Positions 1 through 12,740 of a DNA stretch of 64,000 nucleotides are shown here, in pieces. A model generated the notes under the pieces. That model ran no database searches. It had not been told where the DNA came from and saw only the letters and a program-made list of their open reading frames with translations. A program made the translations under genes and the position numbers. Where the stretch lies: positions 1 to 64,000 of the forward strand of contig JAIELF010000027.1 of the NCBI GenBank assembly GCA_019753235.1, in the 5' to 3' direction. The stretch's first letter is position 1; the number at the start of each line of letters is the position of its first letter. Source of the stretch: a bacterium. GTDB lineage: Bacteria; Planctomycetota; Planctomycetia; Kolteriales; Kolteriaceae.

Positions 1-588
1 CAAGTCGCCGAAAACACGGTTTCGAGGAAAACCAACCACGCCCTGGCTTCGACTTTCGCACATTTATGGAGGTTAAATTGGGATCGCGCAAAAGCGAGCC
101 TCCGTGTGTGGCAATGAGGACACGCCAAGCGATGGAGGCAATACTCGGTGACATGCAGTTTGAAAGGCGGAATTTCTGCAACCTGATGACGGCGAGGCTC
201 AACATCCTCGCCCGACAACTCTTGTCCACATCGACGGCAAGCTGTCGGCGTGCACTCGATCGTCTCGGCCACTTCCCTCGGTCGGCACGAGCATTCGCCT
301 GTGTCGCTCATGGCCAGGCTGGCCGCCACGCTTCTTGCCGCTTGGCTTCTCGAGAGGACGACGCTTCACGTGAAAGGGATCGCTCGAGGGGGGCTTGGAA
401 GAATTCGAAGAATTCTGCTTGAGCGGTGCCTTGAGATCATCAACCTCGGCTTCAAGATCCGCAACTCGCTTCTCGAGTTGATCCATCTGAGCGAAGACGA
501 CCAACAGCGCCGCTTGAGCGGGCGCGGGGATCGTGTCCCAAAGCTCTTGCGGAATCCGAATCCTCGGCATCTCATCCATGCCGAACAC
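1..588 (-). pseudogene. Decayed IS66-family transposase, N-terminal part
   Basis: The minus-strand reading from 588 gives the IS66 N-terminal layout: a leucine-rich coiled coil (residues about 30-55), then the conserved stretch QNSSNSSKPPSSDP and a KKRGGQPGH motif. After the PTE triplet the frame breaks at a GGG run (plus-strand CCC 275-277). With one base removed, the next frame continues into the zinc-finger part of the transposase (CTPTACRRCGQEL, then a CLHRLACPHC segment) down to about position 95. Beyond that the similarity fades, although the frame stays open to the window edge. The DDE catalytic domain is absent from the window. I saw no terminal inverted repeat or tnpB. This is most likely an inactive insertion-sequence remnant. 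A sequencing error at the G run is the alternative for the frameshift alone. Confidence 0.8.
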
Positions 589-957
589 ACTAACCGAATC
601 AGACGATCAAAAACAGATCACTTCGTGAACGGGTACAAAATGAGTTCCCTCACTTGAGAGATACTACACATGCTTTTGTCAAGTTAAATCTGAGTGCTGC
701 TTGCATGAATTGTCCATCACGATCAAACTACGAGTCACCTGATTTGTGAAGCGGATCACGACCGATAACATTTATTGTCGGCCGCAAGTACTACGGATCT
801 TCGCGCAGGAGAAGCCGACCGTTGATTGACAAACGGGACCGGTTCGCAAGCGAATCTCGACCCTATGCTGCCTATCCGGGCGGCTTTTGATTGGCGAAGA
901 TCTATAGGCTCTATCTGGTCTATTTCAGTGATGTCTTCACATAGACTTGCATCAGGA
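589..957. other. Gap without a recognisable gene
   Basis: This stretch between the IS66 remnant and the sugar dehydrogenase gene is visibly richer in A+T than its surroundings. It holds no convincing coding frame. The short frames present have no SD motif and no recognisable protein. It may contain the lost outer end of the insertion sequence, but no inverted repeat could be seen. Confidence 0.5.
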
Positions 958-2187
958 CTATTTCTTTGGAGTCAGTTTCCAGATTCCCTGACCGGTCGGG
1001 GAGTTGGTCATGAAATAGACCTCTCTCGCTTCATCCTCGCCGAACGACATGACGGGAATCGCGCTGGGGAGTGGGATCGGTCGGTGCGCGGTGACGGCAT
1101 TCTTTGAGCGATCGTAGTAGAGTGCCCACATCTTGCCGCTGACGTAGTCGGCAAAGAGATAAGCGCCATCGAGTTCGGGAATTGCTTTTCCACGATAGAC
1201 CGGCCCGCCGGTGATCGACTTGCCAACGTCATGCGAGTACTCGAAGATCGGATCGATTAAAGCAGGGTCAGCTTCGCTGGGGGACTTGCTCTTTGCGAAA
1301 GGGTGTTTCCCCTCGCGCCGGTTCCAGCCATAGTTGCCCCCCTTCGTGATCAAGTCGATCTCTTCCCATAGATCTTGACCGACATCGCTTGCCCACAACT
1401 CACCGGTCTGCCTATCGAATGCCATCCGCCAAACGTTCCGCAGGCCGTAGGCAAAGATCTCGGGACGAGCATTCGGCGTTTTCACGAAGGGATTGTCCTC
1501 CGGAATCGCATAGGGGGTTTTCTCTCCCTGATGGTCAACATCGATCCGCAGGATTTTGCCTAAGAGGGTCGAGAGGTTCTGCCCGTTGCCGAAGGGGTCG
1601 TTGCCCAGTCCGCCGTCGCCGTGCGTGATGTAAAGATAGCCATCAGGCCCGAAGAGAATCGTTCCGCCGTCGTGGTTCCAGAATGGCTTATCGTAAACGA
1701 GCAAGATCTCTTCGGAATCGGGATCTCCCTGCGTCGGGTCATCCTTTTTCACTCGGTAACGAGCCAATACGTTTTGATGCTTCTTCGCGGTGTTGGTGTA
1801 ATAGACGAAGAACTCGCCGTTCTCTTTGAATCGCGGATGAAAGGCCAAGCCTAGAAATCCCTCTTCGTTTGTCTTGTCGGCATAGGCCACCTTCGGCACG
1901 ATCGAAAGAAAGACGCTCGCCTTTCGGCCAGTCGGATCGATCGAATAGATGACACCCTGCTGAGTCGGAACGAATCGACGACCCGAGCCATCCCCCGCAT
2001 GGGTGAGCAGGATCGGCCGGAGTGGAACAACAGTTCCATCTTCGGACTCGCCCCAACCTTCCCAAGAGATCTCAGGAAAAGCGGGTTCGATACCCAGTGA
2101 AAGGGGCCTTTCATCAAGTTCCGCCAAGGCAATTCTGCCGGCAAGGACCATCGCCATCGTCAGGAAAGTCCGCGTCACACGATCCAT
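958..2187 (-). CDS. Secreted PQQ-dependent sugar dehydrogenase (GSDH/sorbosone family)
   Basis: The 409-residue product has an N-terminal signal peptide (residues 1-22, hydrophobic TFLTMAMVLAG) and a six-bladed beta-propeller of the glucose/sorbosone dehydrogenase family. Visible family motifs are EEGFLGLAFHP (108-118), NHDGG (171-175, with the expected catalytic His172), THGDGGLGNDP (188-198), PEIFAYGLRNVWR (242-254), DVGQDLWEEI (268-277) and GNYGW (284-288). Such enzymes oxidise aldoses or related alcohols in the periplasm with PQQ; the true substrate cannot be read from sequence. I chose the ATG at 2187 because it follows AGAGGA at good spacing and starts the signal peptide; an upstream ATG at 2229 would add 14 residues ahead of it. 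The gene is divergent from the PSCyt1 gene at 2395. No PQQ biosynthesis gene is in the window. Confidence 0.85.
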   Translation of the reverse strand: MDRVTRTFLTMAMVLAGRIALAELDERPLSLGIEPAFPEISWEGWGESEDGTVVPLRPILLTHAGDGSGRRFVPTQQGVIYSIDPTGRKASVFLSIVPKVAYADKTNEEGFLGLAFHPRFKENGEFFVYYTNTAKKHQNVLARYRVKKDDPTQGDPDSEEILLVYDKPFWNHDGGTILFGPDGYLYITHGDGGLGNDPFGNGQNLSTLLGKILRIDVDHQGEKTPYAIPEDNPFVKTPNARPEIFAYGLRNVWRMAFDRQTGELWASDVGQDLWEEIDLITKGGNYGWNRREGKHPFAKSKSPSEADPALIDPIFEYSHDVGKSITGGPVYRGKAIPELDGAYLFADYVSGKMWALYYDRSKNAVTAHRPIPLPSAIPVMSFGEDEAREVYFMTNSPTGQGIWKLTPKK

Positions 2188-2394
2188 GAGAGATCCTCTT
2201 TCTAAGAGTGGTTCAGAACTCATTCTCAAAATCGAGTCTCCTTTCGTCCACGGACCAAGGCTGATTCTCGGCCAGATCGATGGAAGATTTTTACGCTACG
2301 GCCTCCACCTGGAGAGCTCGATCGGGCATACTCCAATCATGGGGACAGTCGGCACGCGGGGTCGACCGATAGAGATCGACGGGGAAACCAGTCC

Positions 2395-5754
<3,360 letters not shown>

Positions 5755-5766
5755 AGGATTCACCCC

Positions 5767-7245
5767 ATGCCAGCTTCACCCTTCTCGTCGGCGGGCAAAC
5801 AGTTGTTGAGCCGACGAAAGTTTCTCGGCCATGCGGCCCACGGGCTGTCGGCCGTGGCTTTGGCGAGTTTGCTTGATCGTGATCGCTTGCTTGCTGACGC
5901 GCCCCCTTGGCGACCAACCATTGATCCCAGCTATCCCCATGCGGCCAGGCCAAGCCACTTTTCACCGAAGGCGAAACAATGCCTGGTCATTTTTTGTTCG
6001 GGCGCGATCAGTCAGATCGACACCTTCGACTACAAACCGGAATTGATCAAACGACACGATACGCCCATGCCCGGCAGTGACAAACTGATCACCTTTCAAG
6101 GCGAGAACGGCAACCTGATCCGGCCTCTTTGGCCTTTCAAGCCGCGCGGTGAGTCAGGCAAGATGGTGTCGGATTTGCTTCCCCAACTGGCCGAGCTTAC
6201 CGACGATATGTGCTTCATTCATTCGATGACCGCGAAGAGCAACACCCACGGGCCGGGCGAAAATCAGATGAGCACCGGGTTCACGCTGGATGGCTTCCCC
6301 GGGATGGGATGCTGGGTGACGTACGCGCTGGGAAGCGAGTGCGACGACCTGCCGGCATTCGTCGCGATTCCTGACCCGCGCGGGGTGCCTCAGTCGGCCA
6401 CCAATCATTGGAACTCGGCATTCTTACCTGCCGTTTTTCAAGGAACACCCTTCGGCGCCGATAAGCCAATCCCGCATCTCGATCGGCCCGCGTCGCTCTC
6501 CGAAACGAGCGAGAAGAATCTTCGCGAATTTCTTCGCGTGATGAACGATCAACACCTCAAGCAGCATCCCGATGATTCGGAATTGGCCGCACGCATCGCC
6601 AGCTATGAACTCGCGGGCCGACTACAGATTCGTGCGGCCGAGGTTGGCAATCTCTCGACCGAGTCGGCAGGCACGCTTGACCGTTACGGCGCGACGGATC
6701 CGCATCCCATCAAGGCGGGCTTTGCTCGCAATTGCCTTCTCGCTCGCCGGCTGATCGAGAAGGGTGTTCGCTTTGTTCAACTTTTCAATGGTGCGTACGC
6801 GATGGGAGAAGGGGTCGGCAACTGGGACGGGCACCGGTTTCTCCACGATCAGTACAACCTGCATGCGCCTATTCTGGATCAGCCATTGGCGGCACTTTTG
6901 GTCGACATGAAACAACGCGGGCTTCTCGATCAAACGCTGGTCGCTTTCGTCACGGAGTTTGGCCGAATGCCCACTTTTCAAAAGGGAGCCAGCGGGCGAG
7001 ACCACAACCCCAAGGGCTTTACCGTTTGGCTGGCGGGGGCAGGCGTCAAGCGAGCTTTCTCTTACGGCGCGACCGATGAATTCAGCTATCAAGCGGTGGA
7101 GAACGTCGCCACGGTTTATGATCTTCATGCCACGATCTTGCATTTGATGGGGCTCGATCATCACCGCCTAAGCTATTACCACAACGGAATCGAACGGCGA
7201 CTGACCGACGTTCATGGCGAAGTCATCAAAGGCGTGCTCGCCTAA
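5767..7245 (+). CDS. DUF1501 family protein, Tat-exported
   Basis: This is a 492-residue protein with a twin-arginine export signal (SRRKFLG, residues 15-21, followed by a hydrophobic segment to about 37). The rest matches the DUF1501 family, an alkaline-phosphatase/sulfatase-like fold: [30 protein letters not shown] near the start, [12 protein letters not shown] around 161-172, and the C-terminal [20 protein letters not shown] block. The SD AGAGGA lies just upstream of the ATG. It follows the PSCyt1 gene by 12 bases, and the two families are nearly always paired in planctomycetes. DUF1501 members are widespread but lack a proven activity, so no substrate is assigned. Confidence 0.9.
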   Translation: MPASPFSSAGKQLLSRRKFLGHAAHGLSAVALASLLDRDRLLADAPPWRPTIDPSYPHAARPSHFSPKAKQCLVIFCSGAISQIDTFDYKPELIKRHDTPMPGSDKLITFQGENGNLIRPLWPFKPRGESGKMVSDLLPQLAELTDDMCFIHSMTAKSNTHGPGENQMSTGFTLDGFPGMGCWVTYALGSECDDLPAFVAIPDPRGVPQSATNHWNSAFLPAVFQGTPFGADKPIPHLDRPASLSETSEKNLREFLRVMNDQHLKQHPDDSELAARIASYELAGRLQIRAAEVGNLSTESAGTLDRYGATDPHPIKAGFARNCLLARRLIEKGVRFVQLFNGAYAMGEGVGNWDGHRFLHDQYNLHAPILDQPLAALLVDMKQRGLLDQTLVAFVTEFGRMPTFQKGASGRDHNPKGFTVWLAGAGVKRAFSYGATDEFSYQAVENVATVYDLHATILHLMGLDHHRLSYYHNGIERRLTDVHGEVIKGVLA

Positions 7246-7280
7246 CGCCGCATGAAGCCCTAGCTCTCGACCAATACGAT

Positions 7281-7679
7281 TTACTCGTAGTTGGCGGGCT
7301 CGGAACCCGAGATGGACGAGAGTGATCGCAAGATGGCGATGTCGATCGATTGATTGACAAAAGTCACTGAACCATCCCCGAGGAGAAAATTCGCGCCGCC
7401 GGGATGGCTGCTGTGAAAACTCCCGACTCGCTGCTTTCGGTTGGGATCAAGAGGCCGACGGTGATCGCCGATCCCGGTCCCTGTCCCCACTTGATAAACA
7501 CTTCGGCAATTGACGAGCTCGAAGTACCCCATGATCCCCGAGGGGGAGAGGTCGTAAAAGGAGCTCGATACAGGAGAATAGTTGAGCGGCCAAACCGTCG
7601 TTGCCAGATTGCTGGCAAGGAGGACACTGGTCTCGGTTTTGTTGTCTAGGTCGCCCGCTTTGTTCAGCGGCGGCGAACA
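7281..7679 (-). pseudogene. C-terminal remnant of a DUF1559 prepilin-like protein
   Basis: The minus-strand frame open from 7679 to 7281 (133 codons) encodes a recognisable DUF1559 C-terminus: DLDNKTETSVLLASNL, then a spacer, then the hallmark GSFHSSHPGGANFLLGDGSV (H-X9-DG type ending) and SIDIAILRSLSSISG. The N-terminal prepilin cleavage and methylation segment that defines the family is missing. The frame is closed upstream by tandem TGA codons at about 7680-7685, where the neighbouring glgX gene ends. It therefore looks like a truncated remnant rather than a working pseudopilin. An ATG at 7532 could start an 83-residue fragment, but it has no export signal. Confidence 0.7.
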
Positions 7680-7703
7680 TCATCACCAGGTGCGCGCGGG
7701 GAA

Positions 7704-10148
7704 CTATTTCGCGATCAGGACCACGATGGATCGCGGGGCCAGCACGATATAGCGAGAGTCGACGAGTGGTTTTTCCCGACCAATCTCGACAATATCGTCG
7801 GGAGAAGGTTTGGATGTCTGTACTGACAGATGCCATTGGGTGCCGATGGGGGGAGAGGGAATCAGAAACGTCAACCCCTCCCAGTACATGTTAAAGGCGA
7901 CGTAAAGAACGTCGGCAGACCCGTTCCCCAGGGCCAACCGCAACATCATGCCAAGCGTTCGGCTATCGCTGGACCAATCGGGCCGCCAGGGAGTCACGCC
8001 GTGCCAAGTGACCTCGAGCGGCATCGTCCGGGCCGAGCCGTTGCCCGAATGAAGAGAGTGGCGGAGTGCCGGATGAGCCCGGCGAAAGGCGAGAATCAAT
8101 CGGCAAAAGCGGTGAAACTCTTTTTCCTTTTCCGCCAAATCCCAACAGACCCAATTGAGGGGGCTGTCATGGCAGTACGCATTGTTATTCCCCTGCTGGG
8201 ATCGACCGAATTCATCACCCATCAAGATCATGGGGACGCCTTGACTGACCATCAACATGGTGAGGGCATTCTTTCGCTGACGAAGCCGAAGTTCGTTGAT
8301 GGCGGGATCGTCGGTAGCTCCTTCAACGCCCGAGTTCCACGAATCGTTGGCATCCGACCCGTCGCGATTCTCTTCTCCGTTGGCCTGGTTGTGCTTCTGA
8401 TCGTAGCTGACCAGATCGGCGAGCGTAAAGCCGTCGTGACAGGTGATATAGTTGACGCTGGCGGAGGGCCCGCGATCGGCGTAGAGATCGGGCGATCCCA
8501 ATAATCGCTGAGCGAACTCGCCGACTTGGCCGACATCCCCCTTTAAGAATCGTCGAGCGGTATCCCGATATCGACCGTTCCACTCGGCCCAGCGTCCATA
8601 GGAAGGAAACGAACCGACCTGATACAGCCCGGCCGCGTCCCATGCCTCCGCGATCAGTTTACATCGAGCTAAGACCGGGTCATGCGCCAGGGCTTCAAGC
8701 AATGGCGGGTTGGCAAGAACTTCGCCGTCGCGACCTCGACCGAGAATGCTCGCCAAGTCGAAACGAAAGCCGTCGACGTGATAATGCGACACCCAGTATC
8801 GCAAGCAATCGATCACCATGTCGCGAACGATGGGATGATTGCAATTGAGGGTATTACCGGTGCCGCTGTAGTTCAGATACTCGCCTTGCGGCCCGAGGAT
8901 GTAATAGGTTTTGTTGTCGATTCCGCGGAAGCAAAACGTGGGGCCGCTGGCGTCTCCTTCGGACGTATGATTGAAGACAACATCGAGCAAAACCTCGATG
9001 CCGGCCGAATGCAGATCCTTGACAAGAGCTTTGAATTCGTCGGCTTGCAGGCCGAACTTACCGGTGGCGGCGTAACCCGCTTTGGGAGCAAAAAAGCCGA
9101 CCGTGTTGTATCCCCAGTAGTTTTTGAGAGGCAAGCCGGTCGTTGGATCGGTTCGAGGATTGTCGAGTTCATCGAACTCAAAGATGGGCATCAGTTCGAT
9201 GCAATTGATCCCCAGCGATTTCAAATAGGGGATCTTCTCTCGCAAGCCCGCGAACGTGCCAGGCCAACGAACGTTCGAACTCGGGTCGGCCGTCAGCCCG
9301 CGAACATGGGCCTCGTAAATGACAAGATCTTCCATCGCGTGCCCCGGCGGTCGATCGTTGTCCCAGTCGAAGTCCGAGGGGACAATTCGCGAGCGATAGT
9401 TCGCCCCGCCGTGGGCCGAGCCTCCCCACGAATCTCTCCCAGAGATCAGACGAGCGTAAGGATCGATGAGGACCTTGCGCGAGTCGAAGCGATGTCCCGA
9501 TTCCGGTTCAAATGGTCCTTCAAAGCGATAGGCGTATTCGATCTGATCAGGATCGAGCCCGAAGACGAACATCGTGAAGACGTTGCCGATGCGGAATTCG
9601 TCGGGGAAAGGAAGATCGGCGATCTGCTCCTTCGATTCTCGATCGAAGACCAACAGCGTGCAACTGGTCGCATGGGCAGACTGGATCGAAAAGTTGATTC
9701 CGCCCGCGATGGGGCGCGCGCCGAACGGAATAGGCGAGCCCTGTCGCAAAGGATGACCGTCGATATGGTGCGAGGGATAGACATCGACGCGATGCAGAAA
9801 CAGAGCCCCTCGTTTGCTGTTTCTGGGCGAGGAGGGTGAGGTCGGCTCGATCGGACAAGTCGTTGCCAAGTGGATGCCGACCGCGTCGAGCATCCCTTCG
9901 AGGGCCGGCGAAACACCGGCAATCGAGAGGTCCACCCCCGAGCAACTCAGTTGGCGAAGGATAAGCACCAAGATCCGAATGCCGAAACTGCTGAGCTCGG
10001 TCGTCTCCGAAAGGTCGATTTCGATCGCGTGGGCGGTCTCCATCGAGCCGAGAATCTCTTCGTCGATTCGCCTGAGTGCCGCTCCGTCGAGTCGGCCGGG
10101 GAGTTCCAGGCGAAGCTTCGCCCCCTCTTGCGTCAATGAATACGCCAT
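7704..10148 (-). CDS. glgX: Glycogen debranching enzyme GlgX with N-terminal STAS domain
   Basis: The 814-residue product joins two modules. Residues 1-98 resemble a STAS/anti-sigma-antagonist domain: GAKLRLELPGRLDGAALRRI, then IEIDLSETTELSSFGIRIL, where SSFG stands at the usual DSSG site, and a VDLSIAGVSPALEGML end. From about residue 108 the GlgX/isoamylase (GH13) layout follows: the CBM48-like beta-sandwich, VIYEAHVRGLT, DVVFNHTSEG, GFRFD with nucleophile Asp464, IAEAWD with acid/base Glu501, and TCHDG with Asp572. The enzyme hydrolyses alpha-1,6 branches of glycogen in the cytoplasm. I chose the ATG at 10148 because it follows GAGGGGTGA; a start at 10214 would add 22 residues. A second glycogen gene, glgC, lies at 23.1 kb. 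The STAS part suggests control by a kinase or partner protein, which is inference. Confidence 0.88.
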   Translation of the reverse strand: MAYSLTQEGAKLRLELPGRLDGAALRRIDEEILGSMETAHAIEIDLSETTELSSFGIRILVLILRQLSCSGVDLSIAGVSPALEGMLDAVGIHLATTCPIEPTSPSSPRNSKRGALFLHRVDVYPSHHIDGHPLRQGSPIPFGARPIAGGINFSIQSAHATSCTLLVFDRESKEQIADLPFPDEFRIGNVFTMFVFGLDPDQIEYAYRFEGPFEPESGHRFDSRKVLIDPYARLISGRDSWGGSAHGGANYRSRIVPSDFDWDNDRPPGHAMEDLVIYEAHVRGLTADPSSNVRWPGTFAGLREKIPYLKSLGINCIELMPIFEFDELDNPRTDPTTGLPLKNYWGYNTVGFFAPKAGYAATGKFGLQADEFKALVKDLHSAGIEVLLDVVFNHTSEGDASGPTFCFRGIDNKTYYILGPQGEYLNYSGTGNTLNCNHPIVRDMVIDCLRYWVSHYHVDGFRFDLASILGRGRDGEVLANPPLLEALAHDPVLARCKLIAEAWDAAGLYQVGSFPSYGRWAEWNGRYRDTARRFLKGDVGQVGEFAQRLLGSPDLYADRGPSASVNYITCHDGFTLADLVSYDQKHNQANGEENRDGSDANDSWNSGVEGATDDPAINELRLRQRKNALTMLMVSQGVPMILMGDEFGRSQQGNNNAYCHDSPLNWVCWDLAEKEKEFHRFCRLILAFRRAHPALRHSLHSGNGSARTMPLEVTWHGVTPWRPDWSSDSRTLGMMLRLALGNGSADVLYVAFNMYWEGLTFLIPSPPIGTQWHLSVQTSKPSPDDIVEIGREKPLVDSRYIVLAPRSIVVLIAK

Positions 10149-10304
10149 CGAGAATTCACCCCTCAGTGCGATCCGAAGAGGGCCCATCGTCCTCGAACCA
10201 TTTCGCACGGCCACGTCATCGTTCGATGCGGAAAGGTTACCTCACCGGACCGTTTCGGCGAGTTTCGGAGAAAAAATCGGCCATGCCTGCATACCAGTAA
10301 GTGA

Positions 10305-12461
10305 TCAAGGGACAGCCGGTGGTGCTGCGGAGAGGGGACCGTTCGGGCCTGCTCCTACAGGCGTTAAGGTCAGCGCATCCAGGCCGAAGGTGCATGACTT
10401 GGGGCTGGCGGATTTCGACGTCGAAACGACGCGAACTTGCAACCGATTCCCGGTCGGTCGGAGTTCGAATTCGCCCAAATCATAGGGAGGCATCCGAAGG
10501 GGTTCGATATGGAAAAAATCGATCGGATCGCCGGCCGACTGGTCATTGACCGCGACGCGATGGATGCCGTAATCCACCCCTTTAGAGAAGTAGGCCATGA
10601 CGCGATACTTGCCCGCTCGCGGCGCATCGAAGGCAAGGACCAATTCGTTACCAGGCGCGATGCCGTGCCAGACAAGGTCCGCATCCTGACTCCAGGGCCC
10701 CGCGTGTTCCTCATGAATTCGATTCTCGAGCGTCGGTTTATTGCCGAGCGCGCGGATGACGGCCAACGATTCTCCTTCAACGGCTCCGTCGATCTTGGGG
10801 ATATCTCGCGGGGGAAGTGTCGGCAAGGCAACATCGACTTGTTGCAGCCGGCTTTGCGGGGCGGCCGACCAGGCATCTTCGTACCAGTAGTGGACCGTCC
10901 CGAGGCAAACACCCGGCGCGACCGACTGTGTAAGCCAATCGAAGCGGAGACTGTTGGAGAATGGAACCGCATCCAGTGTTCGCCAGCGAACGAAGCTTGA
11001 ATGGCCAAAAAAGCCGGGACCATCGATCCGCGTGAGCCCCCGAAGGCCATGAAGGAGCCGTTCGGTCGGTTGATCTTTCACACCGAAGAAATCAGCCAGC
11101 TCGGCTCCGGGTAAGCTTGATGGTTCTTGTGAATCGACGACGATCTCTTCCCGCGCCGTCCCCCAGGTCGCGGATGTCGGACTAGAGACACACAAACTCG
11201 ATCCGACATAGGTCCCCCGGCCGGAAAGCCGCTGCTGGAGCCCGAGGTTCTTCTCTTTGCCCCCGCTGGTCTCTTGCTGCCAACAGGCATGAAAGTAGAC
11301 ACTCCGGGCATCCCAGTTGTACGGCCCCACGAGCGCGTATCCTTCCACGGAAACATCGGGCGGCGCTCCGACGAGCGGCTCGATCGAAGGGATTGGCCGT
11401 TTCGATTCGCGCGGCTTCAATAGCCGGCGAAGCGGCCCCTTCTTTTCCCGCGGAGCATCCTTGAGCGTCACCGGCTGGGACGAACCGGGCCCTTCTAATG
11501 CGATCTCGGCTCTCTCGACAAACGGCATGGGACAGCGAATGATGTATTCCCCATCAGCAGTCACCTCGCTCGCCAGCGATCGATAAGAACCCCCACCGGC
11601 CATCGTCGCGAAGAACTCGACGACCGGCACTCGAACCGTCGTCCGACCATCAAAGGAGATCGCCAAGATTGATTCGCGAAGTCGCGCAGGATCGGACGCG
11701 GATACCTTTAAGTGAAGCTCGCCGATCATCCCCCCCGTCCCCTTGGGAAGCTGAATCTCGGCACTCGGATGGCTTGCGGAAAGAGAGATCGGAAAACGGA
11801 GATCCCAGGCGCCGGTCGGCTCTTGTGGCTCGCGGCCAAGCAAGACATTCTCGACGCGGGTCAAGGTCGGCTTGATTCGTTCAAAGTTCGCTGGCGTGAA
11901 GGTCTCCACCGGCGTTGTCGAATCGTAGAGCCTGCTCGACACCTGATAGACCCATTCGTCGGTCTGGGCGGGATCGTCGACTTCCAGCGTTACCCTCCCC
12001 TGCAACGCAAATGGAATCGGAAACTCCACGTCGACCTGTTCATCCAGGTTCAGGATAAACGCCGGCCCAAACGGAGCGACGCCGCCGGCGGCCAAATCGT
12101 CGAGCGTCCCCTCCAGGGTCGGCTTCGAAAGGTCGTCTAAATAGACCCGGAGCACACCCGTCGGAACTCGGGGAAGCAACAACCGAGCCAGTGTGCCCGG
12201 CCCCGCTTCGTCAAAAAGGACGTACTCGGTGCGGCCCTTCTGCTGGATCGCGGGGAGCGCGGGGCGACCGACTTTTCCCGCCGAGGATTTACCCGCATCG
12301 TTCCCCCATGTCCGGATCACCATCTGGTAAGGAGGATCCGCGAGCCTGCTCCAGCGATCCAATCGGACCATTTCCTTCAGGAGACTCTCTGTCGTGACGG
12401 AGTCCGCTTGGGCCGCCACCGTCGCGAAGAGGAACAAACTGGCCGCGATGGATCGTCGCAT
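10305..12461 (-). CDS. Glycoside hydrolase family 172-like protein (DUF2961), secreted
   Basis: This is a 718-residue protein with a clear signal peptide (1-19, ending AAQA). The body matches DUF2961/GH172: a YVLFDEAGPGTLARLLLP block (about 79-96), LRVYLDDL, the paired jelly-roll strands, and HSSFVRWRTLDAVPFSNSL near residue 480, which corresponds to the family's conserved arginine/proline-rich strand. The last 140 residues form a separate beta-sandwich (GKYRVMAYFSKGVDYGIHRV to TFGLDALTL), like the carbohydrate-binding module often appended in planctomycete members. Characterised GH172 enzymes cleave fructofuranose or arabinofuranose links; the substrate here is unknown. AAGGAG precedes the ATG by 8 bases. 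It is on the same strand as glgX, 157 bases upstream of it, and divergent from the S41 protease gene. Confidence 0.8.
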   Translation of the reverse strand: MRRSIAASLFLFATVAAQADSVTTESLLKEMVRLDRWSRLADPPYQMVIRTWGNDAGKSSAGKVGRPALPAIQQKGRTEYVLFDEAGPGTLARLLLPRVPTGVLRVYLDDLSKPTLEGTLDDLAAGGVAPFGPAFILNLDEQVDVEFPIPFALQGRVTLEVDDPAQTDEWVYQVSSRLYDSTTPVETFTPANFERIKPTLTRVENVLLGREPQEPTGAWDLRFPISLSASHPSAEIQLPKGTGGMIGELHLKVSASDPARLRESILAISFDGRTTVRVPVVEFFATMAGGGSYRSLASEVTADGEYIIRCPMPFVERAEIALEGPGSSQPVTLKDAPREKKGPLRRLLKPRESKRPIPSIEPLVGAPPDVSVEGYALVGPYNWDARSVYFHACWQQETSGGKEKNLGLQQRLSGRGTYVGSSLCVSSPTSATWGTAREEIVVDSQEPSSLPGAELADFFGVKDQPTERLLHGLRGLTRIDGPGFFGHSSFVRWRTLDAVPFSNSLRFDWLTQSVAPGVCLGTVHYWYEDAWSAAPQSRLQQVDVALPTLPPRDIPKIDGAVEGESLAVIRALGNKPTLENRIHEEHAGPWSQDADLVWHGIAPGNELVLAFDAPRAGKYRVMAYFSKGVDYGIHRVAVNDQSAGDPIDFFHIEPLRMPPYDLGEFELRPTGNRLQVRVVSTSKSASPKSCTFGLDALTLTPVGAGPNGPLSAAPPAVP

Positions 12462-12580
12462 GTCGGTCAGCTCCTTTCGTCCTTTGAAGATGTTTCTTTC
12501 ACCAGGGCGGGCGAGTTCTTACTAAGTCACCTTTGGTCGGGGTCGACGCCTCGGGCAAGGTCGGTCATCATGGAGACCAA

Positions 12581-12620
12581 CCCGTCCCACGCGGACCCGT
12601 CCCACGCGGGCCACGCGGGC
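12581..12620. repeat. 15-bp tandem repeat, about 2.7 copies
   Basis: Two near-identical 15-base units (CCCGTCCCACGCGGA at 12581-12595 and CCCGTCCCACGCGGG at 12596-12610) are followed by a partial copy (CCACGCGGGC, 12611-12620). They sit in the 279-base space between two divergent genes. No function is evident. Confidence 0.6.
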
Positions 12621-12740
12621 AGTTGGGAGAAAAAATGTCCGGCTATCGTTTCGATTACTTATGAACCTAGTGGATCGGCCCCCTCCAGCCAAGTTGGCCC
12701 GCGACGTTCAGTCGCCACCAGGAGAAAAATTAATCGACGA

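Noticed and set aside
8682..9839. Long open frame (385 codons) on the plus strand opposite glgX
   Set aside because: It is the reverse reading of a well-supported gene with all GlgX catalytic motifs; no SD, no recognisable domain.
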